From contig NC_134838.1 in assembly GCF_965363235.1 (NCBI RefSeq), positions 19,996,441 through 20,060,440 on the forward strand: DNA of 64,000 nt, written 5' to 3'. Source of the DNA: Mytilus galloprovincialis (taxonomy: Eukaryota > Mollusca > Bivalvia > Mytilida > Mytilidae). Shown piece by piece: positions 47,570 to 60,740 of this stretch (position 1 is its first letter; every line of letters starts with the position of its first letter). A program made the position numbers and the translations under genes. The notes under the pieces are model-generated. The model was given only the letters and a program-made list of their open reading frames with translations. It did not search any database and was not told the origin of the DNA.

Positions 47570-48650
47570 AATTTTTCAGTAATACATAACTTTCTCTCAT
47601 TAAAATCTAAAACATTGCTACATACACGAGCGAATCGTACAAGTTGAGATATATAAACACCGTGAGATAGTGACAAGGGAACGTCACCATCTAACAATGG
47701 ATAATTAATGAAAAGAAATGAAAAATCATCTCTTTTATCATACATTTTAGTATTAAGCTTTCCGTTAGTGATATAGATATCAAGATCGAGGAAAGGACAG
47801 TGGTAATTGTCAGTATTAGCTTTATTAAAAGTAAGTTCAACAGGATAAATTTCTTTAGTATACATACTGAAGTCGTTATTATTGAGACCCAAAATATCAT
47901 CCAAATATCTAAAAGTATTATTAAATTTCTTTATCAGATGTTGTTTCGATGGGTCTTTGCTGATTTTTGTCATAAATTGTAACTCATAGCAATACAAAAG
48001 CAGGTCCGCAATAAATGGTGCACAGTTAGTCCCATTGAAATTATGATAACCTGATGATGTACGGAATCTCCGAAGCGAACAAAAATGTTATCTAGTAAAA
48101 ATTCAAGGGCAGATATAGTATCAAAGCATGTCTAATTGACATAGTTTTTTTTTGTTTATTGCTACTAAAAAATGACCTAAAAGAGTTTGAACATATATAT
48201 TCACATTCTGACTTTTTAAATGGCCATTTAATTAGGTGTGTAATTTTTTCAAAATCACCAATATAGGCATGCAATTTATCAAGTACTTTCAACTAAAAAA
48301 TGACCTAAAAGAGTTTGAACATATATATTCACATTCTGACTTTTTAAATGGCCATTTAATTAGGTGTGTAATTTTTTCAAAATCACCAATATAGGCATGC
48401 AATTTATCAAGTACTTTCAACGAGTTCTTGACACTCCAAAAGTAATTAATTCCACTATTTTCGAAGTCCTTTTTTGAACAATTTATTTTCAGGTTTTCGA
48501 GTGTACCAAGTGTATTGGTAAGAAGAATAGACAATTCAGTAATGAAACAATGGCTTGAAGACGAAATGAATCTATATTTGTAAGGTGATTTGTGTAGCTT
48601 CTGAAGCCAATACATAGTTGGGACTTTCATTGTATTAGTTTATTTAAGTT
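47570..48650 (-). pseudogene. Reverse transcriptase relic (retroelement)
   Basis: On the minus strand from 48630: YWLQKLHKSPYKYRFISSSS, NSGINYFWSVKNSLKVLDKL, LIKWPFKKSECEYIC, then GTNCAPFIADLLLYCYE (GTNCAP at 48033-48016) and FRYLDDIL (catalytic YLDD at 47907-47896), followed by CPFLDLDIYITNGKLNTKMY and VYISQLVRFARVC. These are reverse transcriptase fingers, palm motifs and thumb of a family common in mollusc and lancelet genomes. It may be Penelope-like, but the clade is not settled. Frameshifts, a stop after each duplicated segment and loss of the motif A segment (DFSTLYTTLPH-like) disable it. No endonuclease domain is visible. Confidence 0.8.
48164..48419. repeat. Perfect 128-bp tandem duplication inside the RT relic
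   Basis: 48164-48291 and 48292-48419 read identical. Each unit encodes KVLDKLHAYIGDFEKI through SFRSFFS on the minus strand. The lack of differences contrasts with the decayed surroundings. Confidence 0.93.
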
Positions 48651-48839
48651 GTTCAAACTCATTATCTATGATGCAAGTCTTATATTTTTTTGAAATTTTG
48701 AAAAATAAATCGTCATTCACACGTATGAGACATTTTACTGGCGTCAAAAGAACGAATAAAGAATCAAATAATAGATACACTAATCAGTCCCAAGACAGAA
48801 ACCTTTATTAATCTTGTATGTGTTGTTTTTTAATTTTAG

Positions 48840-48985
48840 TTCATTTATATGTTGCTGAGTATATATAGTTTGACGTCCATTTTCACTAAACTAGTAAACA
48901 TTTTTGTTCGGGGCCAGCTGAGGTCCACCTCCGGGTGTGCGGCATTTTCTCACTGCATTGTCTTAAGACCCATTCTAGTTAATTA
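48840..48985 (+). repeat. Dispersed repeat R6
   Basis: GGGGCCAGCTGAGGTCCACC, TCCGGGTGTGCGG and AAGACCCATT match the copy in intron 9 near 24612. Confidence 0.55.
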
Positions 48986-49036
48986 CATTCAATGATTCAA
49001 GAAATGATTTTTTCATTGTCAACCGAATAGTATATG

Positions 49037-50168
49037 TAGGACTCTAAAGTGCGATGGGGACGCTAAAGAACGATGTTCACGCTAGAGTGCGATGGTCTAC
49101 GCTAAAGTACGTGGTTCCATACGCTAAAGTGCGATGGTCCAGAAAAATATAGACGTAAAAACGTAGTTCGATAATAACGTTAACAGTTGTTTATACAAAC
49201 TAAAAATGAGCATACCGGTAAATATATTAGGAATATTTGATTAACAATTTTTACACCATATGTCCATGACTTACGAGTAATTGATTGAATTTAACCGTTC
49301 TTTGTCGGCTGAATCACAATGTTTATTTTTTTTTTTTCGAGTGCTGGAAAAAGGACTTGTATCCTACAGTCGACCATTTTACTGTATAAATACAAAACTG
49401 TATATGCATAATTGTCCTGCTTCTATTTGAAGCGAACGGATACATTCGAATCATTATTTATGTGGCAGTTTACTTTGTGATCCCCGTTAAAATGACGTCG
49501 ATTTTTAATGAAAAGTAACGTCGGTATAATAGAGACACATCTTTTCATGCGTTAACTATAAATTGTCCTCTAAAACATAAGTTCGTAGTGTATTTTGTAG
49601 AAAAATATGCAAAAGGAGAAAGCTCGGCGAACATTGCATTTCTCTCGTATTTAGATTTAAGCTTATGTACATATTCCGACAATGAACGAATTAGAGATTT
49701 TTAATTTTCAGACAAATGTAATAGGAGGTAGGTTGTAACATTAGAGTGAACGGCAATCTACACCAATTATCCAAATATTCAATACCCTCCGAATTTTTAA
49801 AAATTCATTTTACATGAAATATAATATTAGCAAAACACAAATTACCTTTATAGCAAATTATTACTTGGTCGGAAAAATTTAGAAACAATTACTTCCGCCT
49901 ACCGGTAAATTGTAAAGCCTATCACATATGTTATACCTTAGCATAATATAGCATAATAGCTTTTGCAAAAAGACTTTTTAAACCTCGATATTTTAATACT
50001 TCGAATCTTACCCTTTGGACCATCACACTTTAGCGTGATACACCATCGTACTTAAGCGAACAAACAGCCAACGCGCTTTAGCGTGAGACACCATCGTACT
50101 TTAGCGTAGACCATCGCACTTTAGCGTGACCATCGCACTTTAGAATACCATCGCACTTTAGAGTCCTA
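49037..50168. mobile_element. Fold-back element with tandem-repeat inverted arms (1.13 kb)
   Basis: The left end TAGGACTCTAAAGTGCGATG is the reverse complement of the right end CATCGCACTTTAGAGTCCTA. Each arm (about 49037-49142 and 50015-50168) is built of about five degenerate copies of an ACGCTAAAGTGCGATGGT unit, in opposite orientation in the two arms. A TATA-rich sequence borders both ends, so a TA target duplication is possible. The 870-bp interior has no protein signature, so this is a non-autonomous element. Confidence 0.85.
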
Positions 50169-50357
50169 TATATATATATATTAATTTACCAATATTCTGC
50201 TGCAATGACCTAAATAGATTACTTGAATAATAAAATCTAATTTCAAAATCATGCAAGAACTAATTTTAATACGAAAATTACGCCAAGTTTAAACGTTATC
50301 AAATATATAAATTTAGCCAACTATTGTAAAAATGACAGGTATACAAATAATTTTTTG

Positions 50358-50383
50358 CTTTATTTGTACATGTACAAATAAAG
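50358..50383. repeat. Perfect 26-nt palindrome with AATAAA on both strands
   Basis: CTTTATTTGTACA is followed directly by its exact reverse complement. The AATAAA hexamer falls at 50377-50382 on + and 50364-50359 on the minus strand. It could act as a bidirectional poly(A) signal, or simply be a palindrome in AT-rich DNA. Confidence 0.6.
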
Positions 50384-50589
50384 TCTCCTTTTAAACCTCA
50401 TGTTGAGCAAGCAGTTATATGAATATTTCTGTTCTCGAACCAGTTCATTTTGGGGTCCTCGTCGCGGTTCGCGTTTCAACTATGTCGATTTCTTTGAGAA
50501 ATAAGAGACAATGATTTAGATTTTAATTTACATTTTCAAGTGTTAGGAGGTATTTGAGGATAAACACAATATATGCATGTTTTATATTT

Positions 50590-51650
50590 ATTGCAAAAAA
50601 GTGAAACCCGGACGGATTAAAATGCAAACATAATATACACAAGTGACAAGAAACGTAATACATATAATGGTAAGTATAACCAACACCAGTGTCATGTGTT
50701 TTAGAAAGTAGTCTTTAGTTATTATTTTAATTATTCCAAAGCTATACTCTGTGAGAAAAACAATCTTTATTTTTCTTACAATACCAATAACAAAGAGCAA
50801 ATTTGTAATTATAAAGGCCATGTTTACCAATTTCGTTAAAAGGTCTGTTTGATTCATGCACTTGCGCATAACTAAGTAATTCCACAAATAATCATAAACA
50901 AACAGTTCTTGTAACGTTGAAATCGTTATCAAATAAATCGTTAAGCTAGTTTTTTGATGATACGCATTTCAATTCTTTTGATTTTATCATGATGAATAAA
51001 ATAATTTCATGCTTAAAATGATACCTCCAAAATAGCACTAACGGTTGCGTTACGTATCGACCGTAGCTGATACGATTCAAATCGGGGAAACCTCTAGTAT
51101 GACGTGCTTCTTTCGCTTTGTGAAAAAATTCATGCTCTAAATCCAATAGAATGAGTTTGCAAATGCGTATATTGACCACTGCAGAATAATAAATTTTATC
51201 AAATTGTCATGCATTTAATATATTTCATGTTTTGCAACTCGAAATTGACATATTTGACATTAATACGACAACCTTTCATGCTTGCTGTTAAAAACTCTGC
51301 CCTCTGACAAATCACATCGCCAGTCGTTTGCTTGTTTGCAAACAAAAAAAGGGAGGGAGGTTCATGGAAGAACATACACAAACGCTCAACACTTATACAC
51401 ATTGGACATAAAAACCACCTTTAATGTCCTAATCAGAATCAAAATAATTGATGCACCATTGCTCGGGCAAAAATAATCACGAATATAATACCTACCCATA
51501 TTAAAACTACATTAAAGTATAGCTTGAATCAATGATTTCTTAATTCTGAAATGTATGTTTCACATATAAAGATGGATATGTTTTTATTATCGTGACTACT
51601 ATCCTGTCCCCGTTTCCCAAAATGTAACCTATCGAATTATACTTATCCCA
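50590..51650. other. Unassigned stretch with short hydrophobic minus-strand frames
   Basis: Two adjacent antisense open frames (51179-50946 and 50932-50588) are separated by a stop and a frame change. The second encodes hydrophobic stretches that could be membrane helices, but T-rich DNA often gives such frames by chance and it starts at TTG, not ATG. I cannot tie it to a family. Confidence 0.3.
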
Positions 51651-51654
51651 GTGT

Positions 51655-51880
51655 TTATACTTATGAGAGCAACACGACAGGTGCCAGATGTGAAGGATGT
51701 GCTTACATTTCAACACTTCCAGATTTTGGTTGGGTTCATGTTGCTCAGTCTTAAATGTTCAATGGAGTGTTTTTGTAATGTTGCGTGTCTGTTGATCATT
51801 TTATTTTTTTTATTATGGTGTCGTCATTTTAATTTCGACTAATGATTTATAATGTCCCTTTTGTATCTTTTGCCACTTTT
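51655..51880 (+). repeat. Dispersed repeat R1
   Basis: ATGAGAGCAACACGACAGGT, GCCAGATGTGAAGGATGTGC and a TAATGTCCCTTTTGTATC end follow the R1 order with a diverged middle. Confidence 0.6.
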
Positions 51881-52118
51881 TAAAAATTATATCTGATCTG
51901 AATCCTTAGGTTCGAGTAGAGATTCGAACTATTCATTTTACCTACAAAAAGGAAGTTTCTATTAAATGACATTGTTATACTACCAAGACACTCAACAATG
52001 ACTATTTGCAAACGACCTTGATGATGAGTCCCTGTATTGCAATATCCAGCCCAATAGTCAGCACTTCTGTGTTGACTTAAGTTATCATCGATATGTTCAT
52101 AATTATAAATTAACTGTT

Positions 52119-52351
52119 TACAAAACTTTGAATTTTGTAAAACTAAGGCTTTCTACCTCAAGAATAGATTACCTTAGCTGTATTTTGGCAAAACTTTTAG
52201 GAATTTTTGGTCCTCAATGCTCTTCAACTTCTTACTTTATTTGGCCCTTTAAACATTTTTTTATTCGAGCGCCACTGATGAGTCCTGTGTAGACGAAATG
52301 CGCGTCTAGCGTAAATATAAAAATTTAATCCTGGTATCTATGATGAGTTTA
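52119..52351 (+). repeat. Dispersed repeat R2, long copy
   Basis: AAGGCTTTCTACCTCAAGAA, GGCAAAACTTTTAGGAATTT, CGAAATGCGCGTCTAGCG and ATCCTGGTATCTATGATGAG align with 2334-2573 over the full length. Confidence 0.75.
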
Positions 52352-52359
52352 TTCATACA

Positions 52360-54530
52360 ACGAGGTAAAATTCATCCTTTTTTTAATGTTTGTTTACTAT
52401 CAAATATGCATGCTTATTTCAATTGTATATATAACTTAAAGATGTTCATCAATAAATAATAATAAAATAAACAATAAATCTGTGATAAAATTAGAACATC
52501 GTGGTGCTCATCCTTGCTCCTCTGTCAGCACCCGCATGTATTGCTATGACTTTTGAAATTGTAAAACTAAATATGTGATGTCAACGGATATAGAAGATGT
52601 TGTTTTATTAAAGACCATAATATTATCTTCTATTTGAAACATTCTGTTTAAATTATAAATTCGTATTCATCAGATTACGTCAGAGATTGTTTTCTATAGA
52701 AGGCAGTGAAATGTGCAGATTTAAAAGACAGACCTATTCAGTTAACCAAGAAATCTAAATTGTATGTCATCAAAATTTTGGAAGGTTACAGTTGAGAGAG
52801 TTTGAGTTTTCCTTGACATATTCATTTCTGAAACAATCTTGACATAAATATCCGGAAATATATCACGTTACTATAGTGTTTAACCTAAAGAACTGGGTTT
52901 TTTTTTAATTATACCCGTACTCTGCATTATATGTCGGTCCGATGCACATTTAAAGATTCTAAAAATAAGTTAACATAATTAGGATTTTGTATAATAAGTT
53001 TTGTTCATTTACATTATTAGCAGTCACCCAAGGTAAGTCAATTTTTTATTTTGTCTTTTTAGAGTGATTAATTATCAATACATTCATAAGAATCTGTAAT
53101 TGAAAATATCAAAAGTTTGGTTCAGATAACTATCTATTAATATTAACATTAATTTCTAGTTTGGTAGGTAGTTATTTAAGTAATTAGAGCGTATTTATAC
53201 ATTGATTGTGTTTCCTTCACACTGAGTAATAGACATGGGCACAAATGAAATATCGTAATTCTTAGAAATATTTTATGGATGGGTGTCGTTCTGTTTCTGA
53301 CAGTACATGTAATAAATAATAAATATTATTTTTGAATGATCATTTTGTATGGTAAAGGAACTAGTGTTTTGTTATCTTTAAAAGTTTTAAAACATTGTCT
53401 CCATATTGTGAGATTATTGTAGGTTTTTGATTTTCTTTATTTTAACATACCAACTGTTTGAATGATGTAAACAAAATGTTTGAAACGCATTGGTGGGTCC
53501 TCGAATCAAAGGGTATTGAACCTCTTTTTTTAGTTTTTAATGTTGTTTTCAATTGTCTATTCCTTTAACCTGTAGCACATTTCATAGTGTTCCGAGGTTG
53601 GGACCCATTTTTCAAAATGACCGGATCCGCGCTTGGATACGTGTAATATAATATGTATATCCATAGCTTTTAACTTAGTTTATCTCTCTGAAGGTAGCTC
53701 GTCTCCAGCAGATATCGAATGAGAAAACTTATTTTCTCAAAACTTTCATGTCTTAATGCAGGGACTGCGTTTTGATATAATGATTTATATTACAAGAAAA
53801 TTAAATACATTTATACACATAAAACAAAACAAAATCGAAAACATATATCAATAAATCTTCGTTCATAATGTACAACGTACTGAAATTTATTGAAAACAAA
53901 CCTTTAAAGGAATGATAACATAAACAGTATCAAGCTGTTGGTCCGATTTAATGTACTTTTTTCATAAATCAAAAGCTTTTGATTGATAAAATTAACATAG
54001 CATATTTTCTGAATTATATAATTGCTATACGCAGTGGTGTCTGAATATTTAAAATAGTCGAAAAGTTTCGTGTTTAATACAATGCCACATGTCCTTTGCC
54101 TCATATTGCTATTGCTTAAAACGTGCTATCAACATTTAATTTTAGCACAAACCTTTTTTACAGATATAGAAAATCTCTTCTCATAATCTTTTTCTCATGC
54201 TAATATTTCTTATCAACAAACTCATCATGAAAATGTACCTTGGAGGTAGACTCAATATATTATTTTTTTTACAATTAATAAGAATTAACTTTCAGACAGC
54301 ATTGGTTATAAATTGTAAAAGCTTGAAATAAAAGCTAAGATTTTACATCTTATCATATGTGTAAGCCATATTCTGTAAAACAAACTTCAATGTTATTTTC
54401 TCTCATTGTATTGTTAGAGAGGAGCAATGCTCCTTTAAAAATCAAAAGAAGGCTTTTCTACAAGTTGCTTGTCATAAAGGAGAGGTTAAAGATAGCAAAT
54501 GGTATTTTAACGCACAAGTTTACTGTAAAA
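52360..54530. other. No gene or feature seen
   Basis: AT-rich sequence with only short chance open frames and no recognised repeat, RNA gene or splice-bounded coding segment. Confidence 0.5.
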
Positions 54531-54534
54531 AAAA

Positions 54535-54712
54535 AACGAGTACTCAATGGCCATGGCTAAAAATACCAAAAGTCAAATAACATCTATAAAACAAAACATA
54601 GAAAACTTTAGACTTACAACACGAACTCCACTAAAACATGGGTGATTCTATGTGTTCTGGAAGGGCAATTAGATCCTGTTACACATATGGCATCCGCCGT
54701 GTTGCTCATTTT
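54535..54712 (-). repeat. Dispersed repeat R1
   Basis: On the minus strand: ATGAGCAACACGGCGGATGC, then AACAGGATCTAATTGCCC, AGAATCACCCATGTTTTAGT and GCCATGGCC, all in R1 order. Confidence 0.65.
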
Positions 54713-54963
54713 AGTACAAACCTAATGATATGTCTATTTCGGAAGAGGTCTATTTCGGGGGAAAGGAGAGCTGAATTGTGGTTACGACGATAGGAACATA
54801 TTTGTCGTCACCTGTAAAACTGATATTCCGTAACAGTAACTAACTTGTGATGACCTCTGTTAATTTTCATAGGAATGAATTCAACCTCACCACTTGGGAA
54901 GTGTCGTTTTCGACCAACACCAACACTCATTGTCAATTTTAAGTAGCTAATTTTCAATACTAT

Positions 54964-55095
54964 AAGGTTTATAATTTGTTACTTCTTTATTTTGCATATG
55001 TAAATGTTATTTCCTCATTTGTATCCTTGCATAAAGGAAATAAACTGGTAGAAAATATTCAAGTAAATGTTGTTTATTTCGGTCAAGCAACTGAT
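54964..55095 (+). repeat. Dispersed repeat R5, second copy
   Basis: GGTTTATAATTTGTTACTTC through TTTGTATCCTTGCATAAAGG and TTTCGGTCAAGC resembles 1722-1862. 55100-56590 is otherwise featureless AT-rich DNA. Confidence 0.5.
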
Positions 55096-56596
55096 AGCTT
55101 TTGTAATCGCTATAACACCCTAACTATTGCCTTAATACCGTATCATAGAATGAATGAGTTGAAAGTAAGCTTACATGACTTTAGTTTTTTTTTAACGGGA
55201 ACTCTAAAATCGGACATGTCTTTATTGTATAATACATTGATCTCACGTGTACACAATTTCAAAGTAGAAATACATAACGAACATTTTTGTTCTGTTTCAA
55301 ACTAAATATTAGAGAATTGACGATCATCCGAAAAAAAAACACAAACGCTTTAAACGAACAACACTAATATAGTTATCCATTTAAACAAATCTTATAATCC
55401 AAAACTTTTAAAGCTGAGCAAATGCATAGGAAATGTGGAGTATACTTCTGTATTCAGGATTTTTGTCAGACAAATATTTTGCAGTAAATGGTGTGGCTAC
55501 TTTATGATATCTGTACAACTGCTGTAAAGTGTTAGTTTTTTTCAGATGTGTTAATAATTAAAACCTAATCCACTTTTAAAAAACAAATTTTTGAATCAGA
55601 AGGCGGCTATTTGTGATCTTAACCTTCCTTATTATTCGGATTTTGAATAATTTATTTTAAAAGAAAGACGATACTTAAGAGGCAATTCAATTTAATGTAT
55701 ACTATATTAATAATTGTATTTTGATCCAGCGCCAACTTTTAAATACTTGGTAAACAAAAAAAATTAGTTATCATGGAAAAACTTTTTAGAAGACGTTGTT
55801 GCAGTTACCTTGTTACTTGAAAATAATAGGTAATGGACGAAACATTGTATTTTTACGGAAAACAGAGCAGTGTGTGCTGCACTTATAAGGTATAGACTTG
55901 AATGCACAAGAGCTGAATTTGGGATCCTGAAAATAATAATATCAAATAAATGAAAAAACTAGTTACTCAGTTATTTATGACCATAAAAGAAAATGTATAT
56001 ATCTTCGATCAAACAAAACAACGATTTTTTTTAATATGAAACCAGAACAACGGCACCTGACGATATCCCTGATTTAACACTTACACATAAACATGTTGTT
56101 TTGTTCAATTTTGATGTGAGCAATTCTTTTTGTTATTATCATCAAACAAAAAAATCATATTCTATTTACTACATCTACAGAATACTTTGACACGACTTAA
56201 CAAAAAGGTACAAGTACAAACAAATAAATTAAACAATGCCCGGAGTAGCTACAAAACGACTTAACAAATACAGTCGTTTTGTATGAAACATATTCTTTTA
56301 GTATTGATTAAAGTCAAAATAGTTAATGACTTGTATGTTGACTTGCTGTGTATTTATGATGAGTTATCATAAAGTGATAACGGGATGTAAGACTTATGTC
56401 GACGTAGCATAAGTCAGATTAATGGCAGTCTGAATAAAGTGAAATGCTGATCTGAATCAAGTAAAACGTTTGTCAACAAAATAAAACGTAAAATATGGGT
56501 TGCTATGCGCATGACACATGTTTCATGAGTAACCTTAAACATATGTACCCGAGATCAAAAGTTTGGAAAATTAAGTTAGGAGCCTTATCATTATAG

Positions 56597-56645
56597 AGAC
56601 AATCGAGATCAGATACCTTATAATGGTCCCTGTTCTCGATTGTCT
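56597..56645. repeat. Hairpin with 12-bp perfect stem and T-run
   Basis: AGACAATCGAGA (56597-56608) pairs with TCTCGATTGTCT (56634-56645) around a 25-base loop, followed at once by TTTTTT. It looks like a small RNA hairpin with a polymerase III stop, but no internal promoter was found upstream. Confidence 0.5.
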
Positions 56646-56909
56646 TTTTTATATCTCCGTGTGATTTTTTTAAATAGATTTTGGTCTTGATTGCCGATCT
56701 AATAATATGATAGATAGTCGATTAAAATCAGTCTTTATTATTTCGACTCGGACCTATTCATAACTTGAAGATTGTATGTTGACCTCCAAATATTTGATTT
56801 CTCACTTGACAGATGATATCGGATATGTTCCTTATGTCGTAACTACAATTCCCTTCCCTTTTCAAGAATATAAACTACCGAATTATACTATATATGGGAT
56901 TTGTAATAA

Positions 56910-57145
56910 CATAAGCAATACGACGGGTGCCACATGTGGAGAAGAATCTGCTTACCGTTCCGGAGCAACTGAGATCACCCCCAGTTTTTTGTGGGGTTCG
57001 TATTGTTTGGTCTTTAGTTTTCTATGTTGTGTCCTTTGTACTATTATTTGTCTGTTTGTCTTTTTCTTTATTAGCCATTGCATTGTCAGTTTATTTTCAA
57101 TCATCGAGTTTTACTGTTCATTTGGTATCTTTCGACCCTCTTTTA
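56910..57145 (+). repeat. Dispersed repeat R1, long copy
   Basis: AGCAATACGACGGGTGCCAC, ATGTGGAGAAGAATCTGCTT, TTCCGGAGCAACTGAGATCA, TTTCTATGTTGTGTCC, GCCATTGCATTGTCAG and TTTGGTATCTTTCGACCC. It is the most complete R1 copy here. Open frames of 145 and 112 codons over it have no protein family features. Confidence 0.75.
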
Positions 57146-57269
57146 CGTATCAAATTAGGGTATCACATTTGTATTTTTTCCTATTCTTATTTTTATTTCT
57201 TAAGTTACAGTGATGTGAGGGCCGTCTTGTTCCTTGTTGAAGGCCTCACTGTGATTTTGAGATGAAGAA

Positions 57270-60200
57270 CAGCAATAAAAGCTGTTGATTTTGCTGTTCA
57301 TGCACTGATTTTGTCTCATGAATGGATACCCATTTGGGTAACGGATAACTTGTGGTTTTTTTTTGTTTTTTTTTTTATTCTAAATACCTTGCTTACATCT
57401 ACACTGTTTCTCTCTGTTCAATAGTTGTCTAATTGGTAGTTGGCAGTTTGTCAATTTTCCTTATTTTCGTAGATCCAAAATAAATTTATTTCACTATTTT
57501 GAATCCTTAAAACAGTCCGTAAAGGGTGTTTTTGGAAAAGGCTACAAATATTATTCTTATCGAAGAAAAATTCTTTATAATTAACCATTTAGTTTTCAAA
57601 TAGTTCAATTGATTAGCTCCATTCAATTAAGCGAGACGAAGCGTTTGTCACCTGGCATGAATCTATAAAATCTAGATATACTAAGATAATATCAGATTGA
57701 TTATAAATACTTTAAATAGATCGTCAAATTGTTATGTCTTATAAATAAAGCGTAAAATAAATATTATAGTAATTTAAGTAATCAAATATTCGTTCAGAAG
57801 AGTAATTCATCCAGCATCAAATTATTGTTTGTTTTTTTTAAATTTGTTCGTTTTTATTTTTTATGACATATCATAGCTGTACGATTCATTCAGATAGAAA
57901 AATTTACCAAAAACAATAAATTACAAAATCATAGTTGTCGGATAAAACTTTCAATCTTAAATGTGTTTTATGCATTTACATGTAACTGTGACAAAATAGT
58001 ATTCGTTTGTTAAAATCATGAACTAATAGATTGTACAATAAATGTAAAGTGCAGTTCTTAAAATCAAACGACATTGACCCAAATAAATCACATTCCTCAA
58101 AATATAATGACCACTTTTAATTTTTTGTCAACACATTTGTATTTAGCCACGCAGTTTGACATACTTCCTTATAAAAGATGGAAAATCCATTACTAATATG
58201 AAACATATGGAAATCATTTCAGTTAACAATGTTTATAAAGTAAAAATCCAGGCTACTAATTAGACATTTGCGAAAACTTTCATACACCTATGATTAGGAT
58301 GACAATTACACTTACAGGTAGCATTTAAATTTAGGGCTTTCTCAAAGTGTAAAAATAAACCGTCGATCCAAAACAATGTAACGATAGAGAATTTTTTTTC
58401 AAATATATTTTCCAATAATGTGTTATCATTAATTATTGCATAGGGTGTTATTCAAGGTTAAAAATGCTGCAATTGTACGAAGTCTGATAGAATGAACTAA
58501 CATTATTTTAGAAATAAATTTAACATGAGACACACAAAATATCGCAATTATCGTTGCAGTTGAAAGATTGTGACAAGTGCTGAAAAAATTTAACAATACT
58601 TTGTTATAGCTTAAGAAAGGTTCAATCAACCATTGAGCATGTTTATGCTTAGACATACTTTCTATCTTTTATTTTGTTTTAAAGAGAACGAGGAAATACA
58701 GCGGACGGGTGTTTTTGAGATATTTACTCTTCATAAAATTTCACTTGCCGTTAGGTATAATTTTGAAATCTTTTATTTTTCCTGAACAGGACAAACACTT
58801 TTGTCTACGTTTTTAGTTTCAATTGAAAAAAAACACAACTATTCAAGGAAAAAAAAAAAAAAAAGCAGTTATCGACGAACTTTTCTGTGTCGGAAATATA
58901 TTTTATACTGTTTGGCAGACTCAGTTGAAATGTAAAATAGCTGTACTCAAATAGTTAAAACTTTGATATCTATGTTATCAACAGCAACACACAGAAAATG
59001 ACAAACGAGTTTCAAGTTGTTTTTTTTTCATGCAATTATTATAAAAAGATCTCTGGAATCATTAATTATGGAGGGTTTTTTTTTGCGGTGTCGATAATTA
59101 TCCTCCATGAACATAGGTGGAACTGGTATGCTCGAAACATTAAGTAAATTTAACCCCTGTTCCGAGACTGTTACAATTTTCATGGAATTGTAATATAGAG
59201 TGTACTGACGACGTAGAGGCTGATCCAGCTATTTTCCAAAGAGGATTCCAACACAAGATAAAAAAAGGGGGTCGACCATATGTTCCTAATCAAAAACATA
59301 GATTGGCAAGAAAAGGGGTGTTCCAACCCTCAGAACAGTACGTTTATACGCAAATCTATTCAATTGATTGTTAGGGATAAAACATCCAAAATAGTAGCAT
59401 GCGAGAAGAAATTATTAAAAATAAATCACAATCTATTTAAATAGGCAACGCAACAGTTGCGGATACAAAGTTGTAATCGTGCAGTTGAGTATCATCTGAA
59501 CAATATTTTTGCTGGTTTTCGTATACTTACCATTGCAATAAAAGAACCCTGTTTCGCGGAGAAAGTCTATTTCTCTTGCTGATCATAGCATACATCTATC
59601 TATACGTTCGGACCTTAAAAATCCCTGACATCAAATATTCGTCTTTGTGTGATCCTGATGGTAAATTCAGTAAAGCGCTCTCGGACAAATGATTTTTTTT
59701 TTTCATAGAAGACACCATTTGCTATTTTTAGTCATAATATGTATTGTTGGTTTGTTTTTGTATTTTGAGATGACCCCTTGTTTTTGATACCTGTAATCGT
59801 AAGTCTAAAGTGTAATCGTAGAGTTTCCGCAAATGTCCAATAATAGGGTATATTTAGATATGAATAGAGATATCAAATCCGTTCGAATTATATTTTTGTT
59901 CTTTAGTTACCTTTTTCAAATTTTGATACGAGTGTTTCATTTCATTTTAAGAATTTTAATATTTTGCATTTAAAGAAAAGTTAATTATTTTTGGGAAACA
60001 ATTTGTTTAAATTTTGATCACTTCCAGGTAATACACAGGTCATGCTTGATAAAATAAAAAAAAAATGTTAAATATGTATGTTTACCTTTGAAACTCTCTT
60101 CCAGGAAAAATATTGATAAGTACTTCTAGACCAAAATATTCAACAGAATGTTTTAATCATATCAAAGACGAGAGTGTATCAATCACGTGTATCATTTTTT

Positions 60201-60740
60201 GTCCTTTTATACCCGCTTTTTCATGATAAAAACCAGTCTACATTTAGTTGCATTTCGTAGTGTCAATTTGCTTATGGTAGGTTAACACGAAGTTGCTATA
60301 ATAAAGATTTTTAAATTTCTTTGTACAAATGAACATTTGATGGATATCAAAAACTTGAGCAGTTTCGATTTAAGTCTTTTTTCTAAATAACCCTTCTGGA
60401 AGGAAATTTTTGTTTAACACCTGTTAATGAAGTCCATGTAATGTACCAAATTGAATACACAAATTATGTCATTAAAAGAGAGATATGCTATGTTACATGT
60501 TACACAAACAATTCATAGGTATACTATCACACTGTAATGTGCCAGTTCTAACATAACTGTACCCGTTTTAAGCTATTTTTATAATTTATATCATATTATA
60601 AAGTTGTATCAACGTGTTCACGTTGCAATTCGAAATATTGCAAACAAATCAAATTTTTATGAAATATTTCAATTTTATTGAATGACTTCACTAATTCATA
60701 TATTGTGTGTTTTGCTTGCAAATAGATAATTATGTAATTG
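57270..60740. other. No gene or feature seen
   Basis: AT-rich DNA with homopolymer runs (T-run near 57357, A-run near 58850). Nothing resembling coding exons, RNA genes or the repeats named above was found. Confidence 0.5.

Noticed and set aside
50588..51179. Two antisense frames with hydrophobic stretches, possibly a membrane protein
   Set aside because: They are split by a stop and frame change, the second lacks an ATG, and T-rich codons give hydrophobic frames by chance. No family match recognised.
54976..55305. 109-codon frame on +
   Set aside because: Its first part coincides with repeat R5 and the rest shows no recognisable protein pattern.
56776..57265. Overlapping 145- and 112-codon frames
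   Set aside because: They lie over dispersed repeat R1, whose copies elsewhere give different broken frames.
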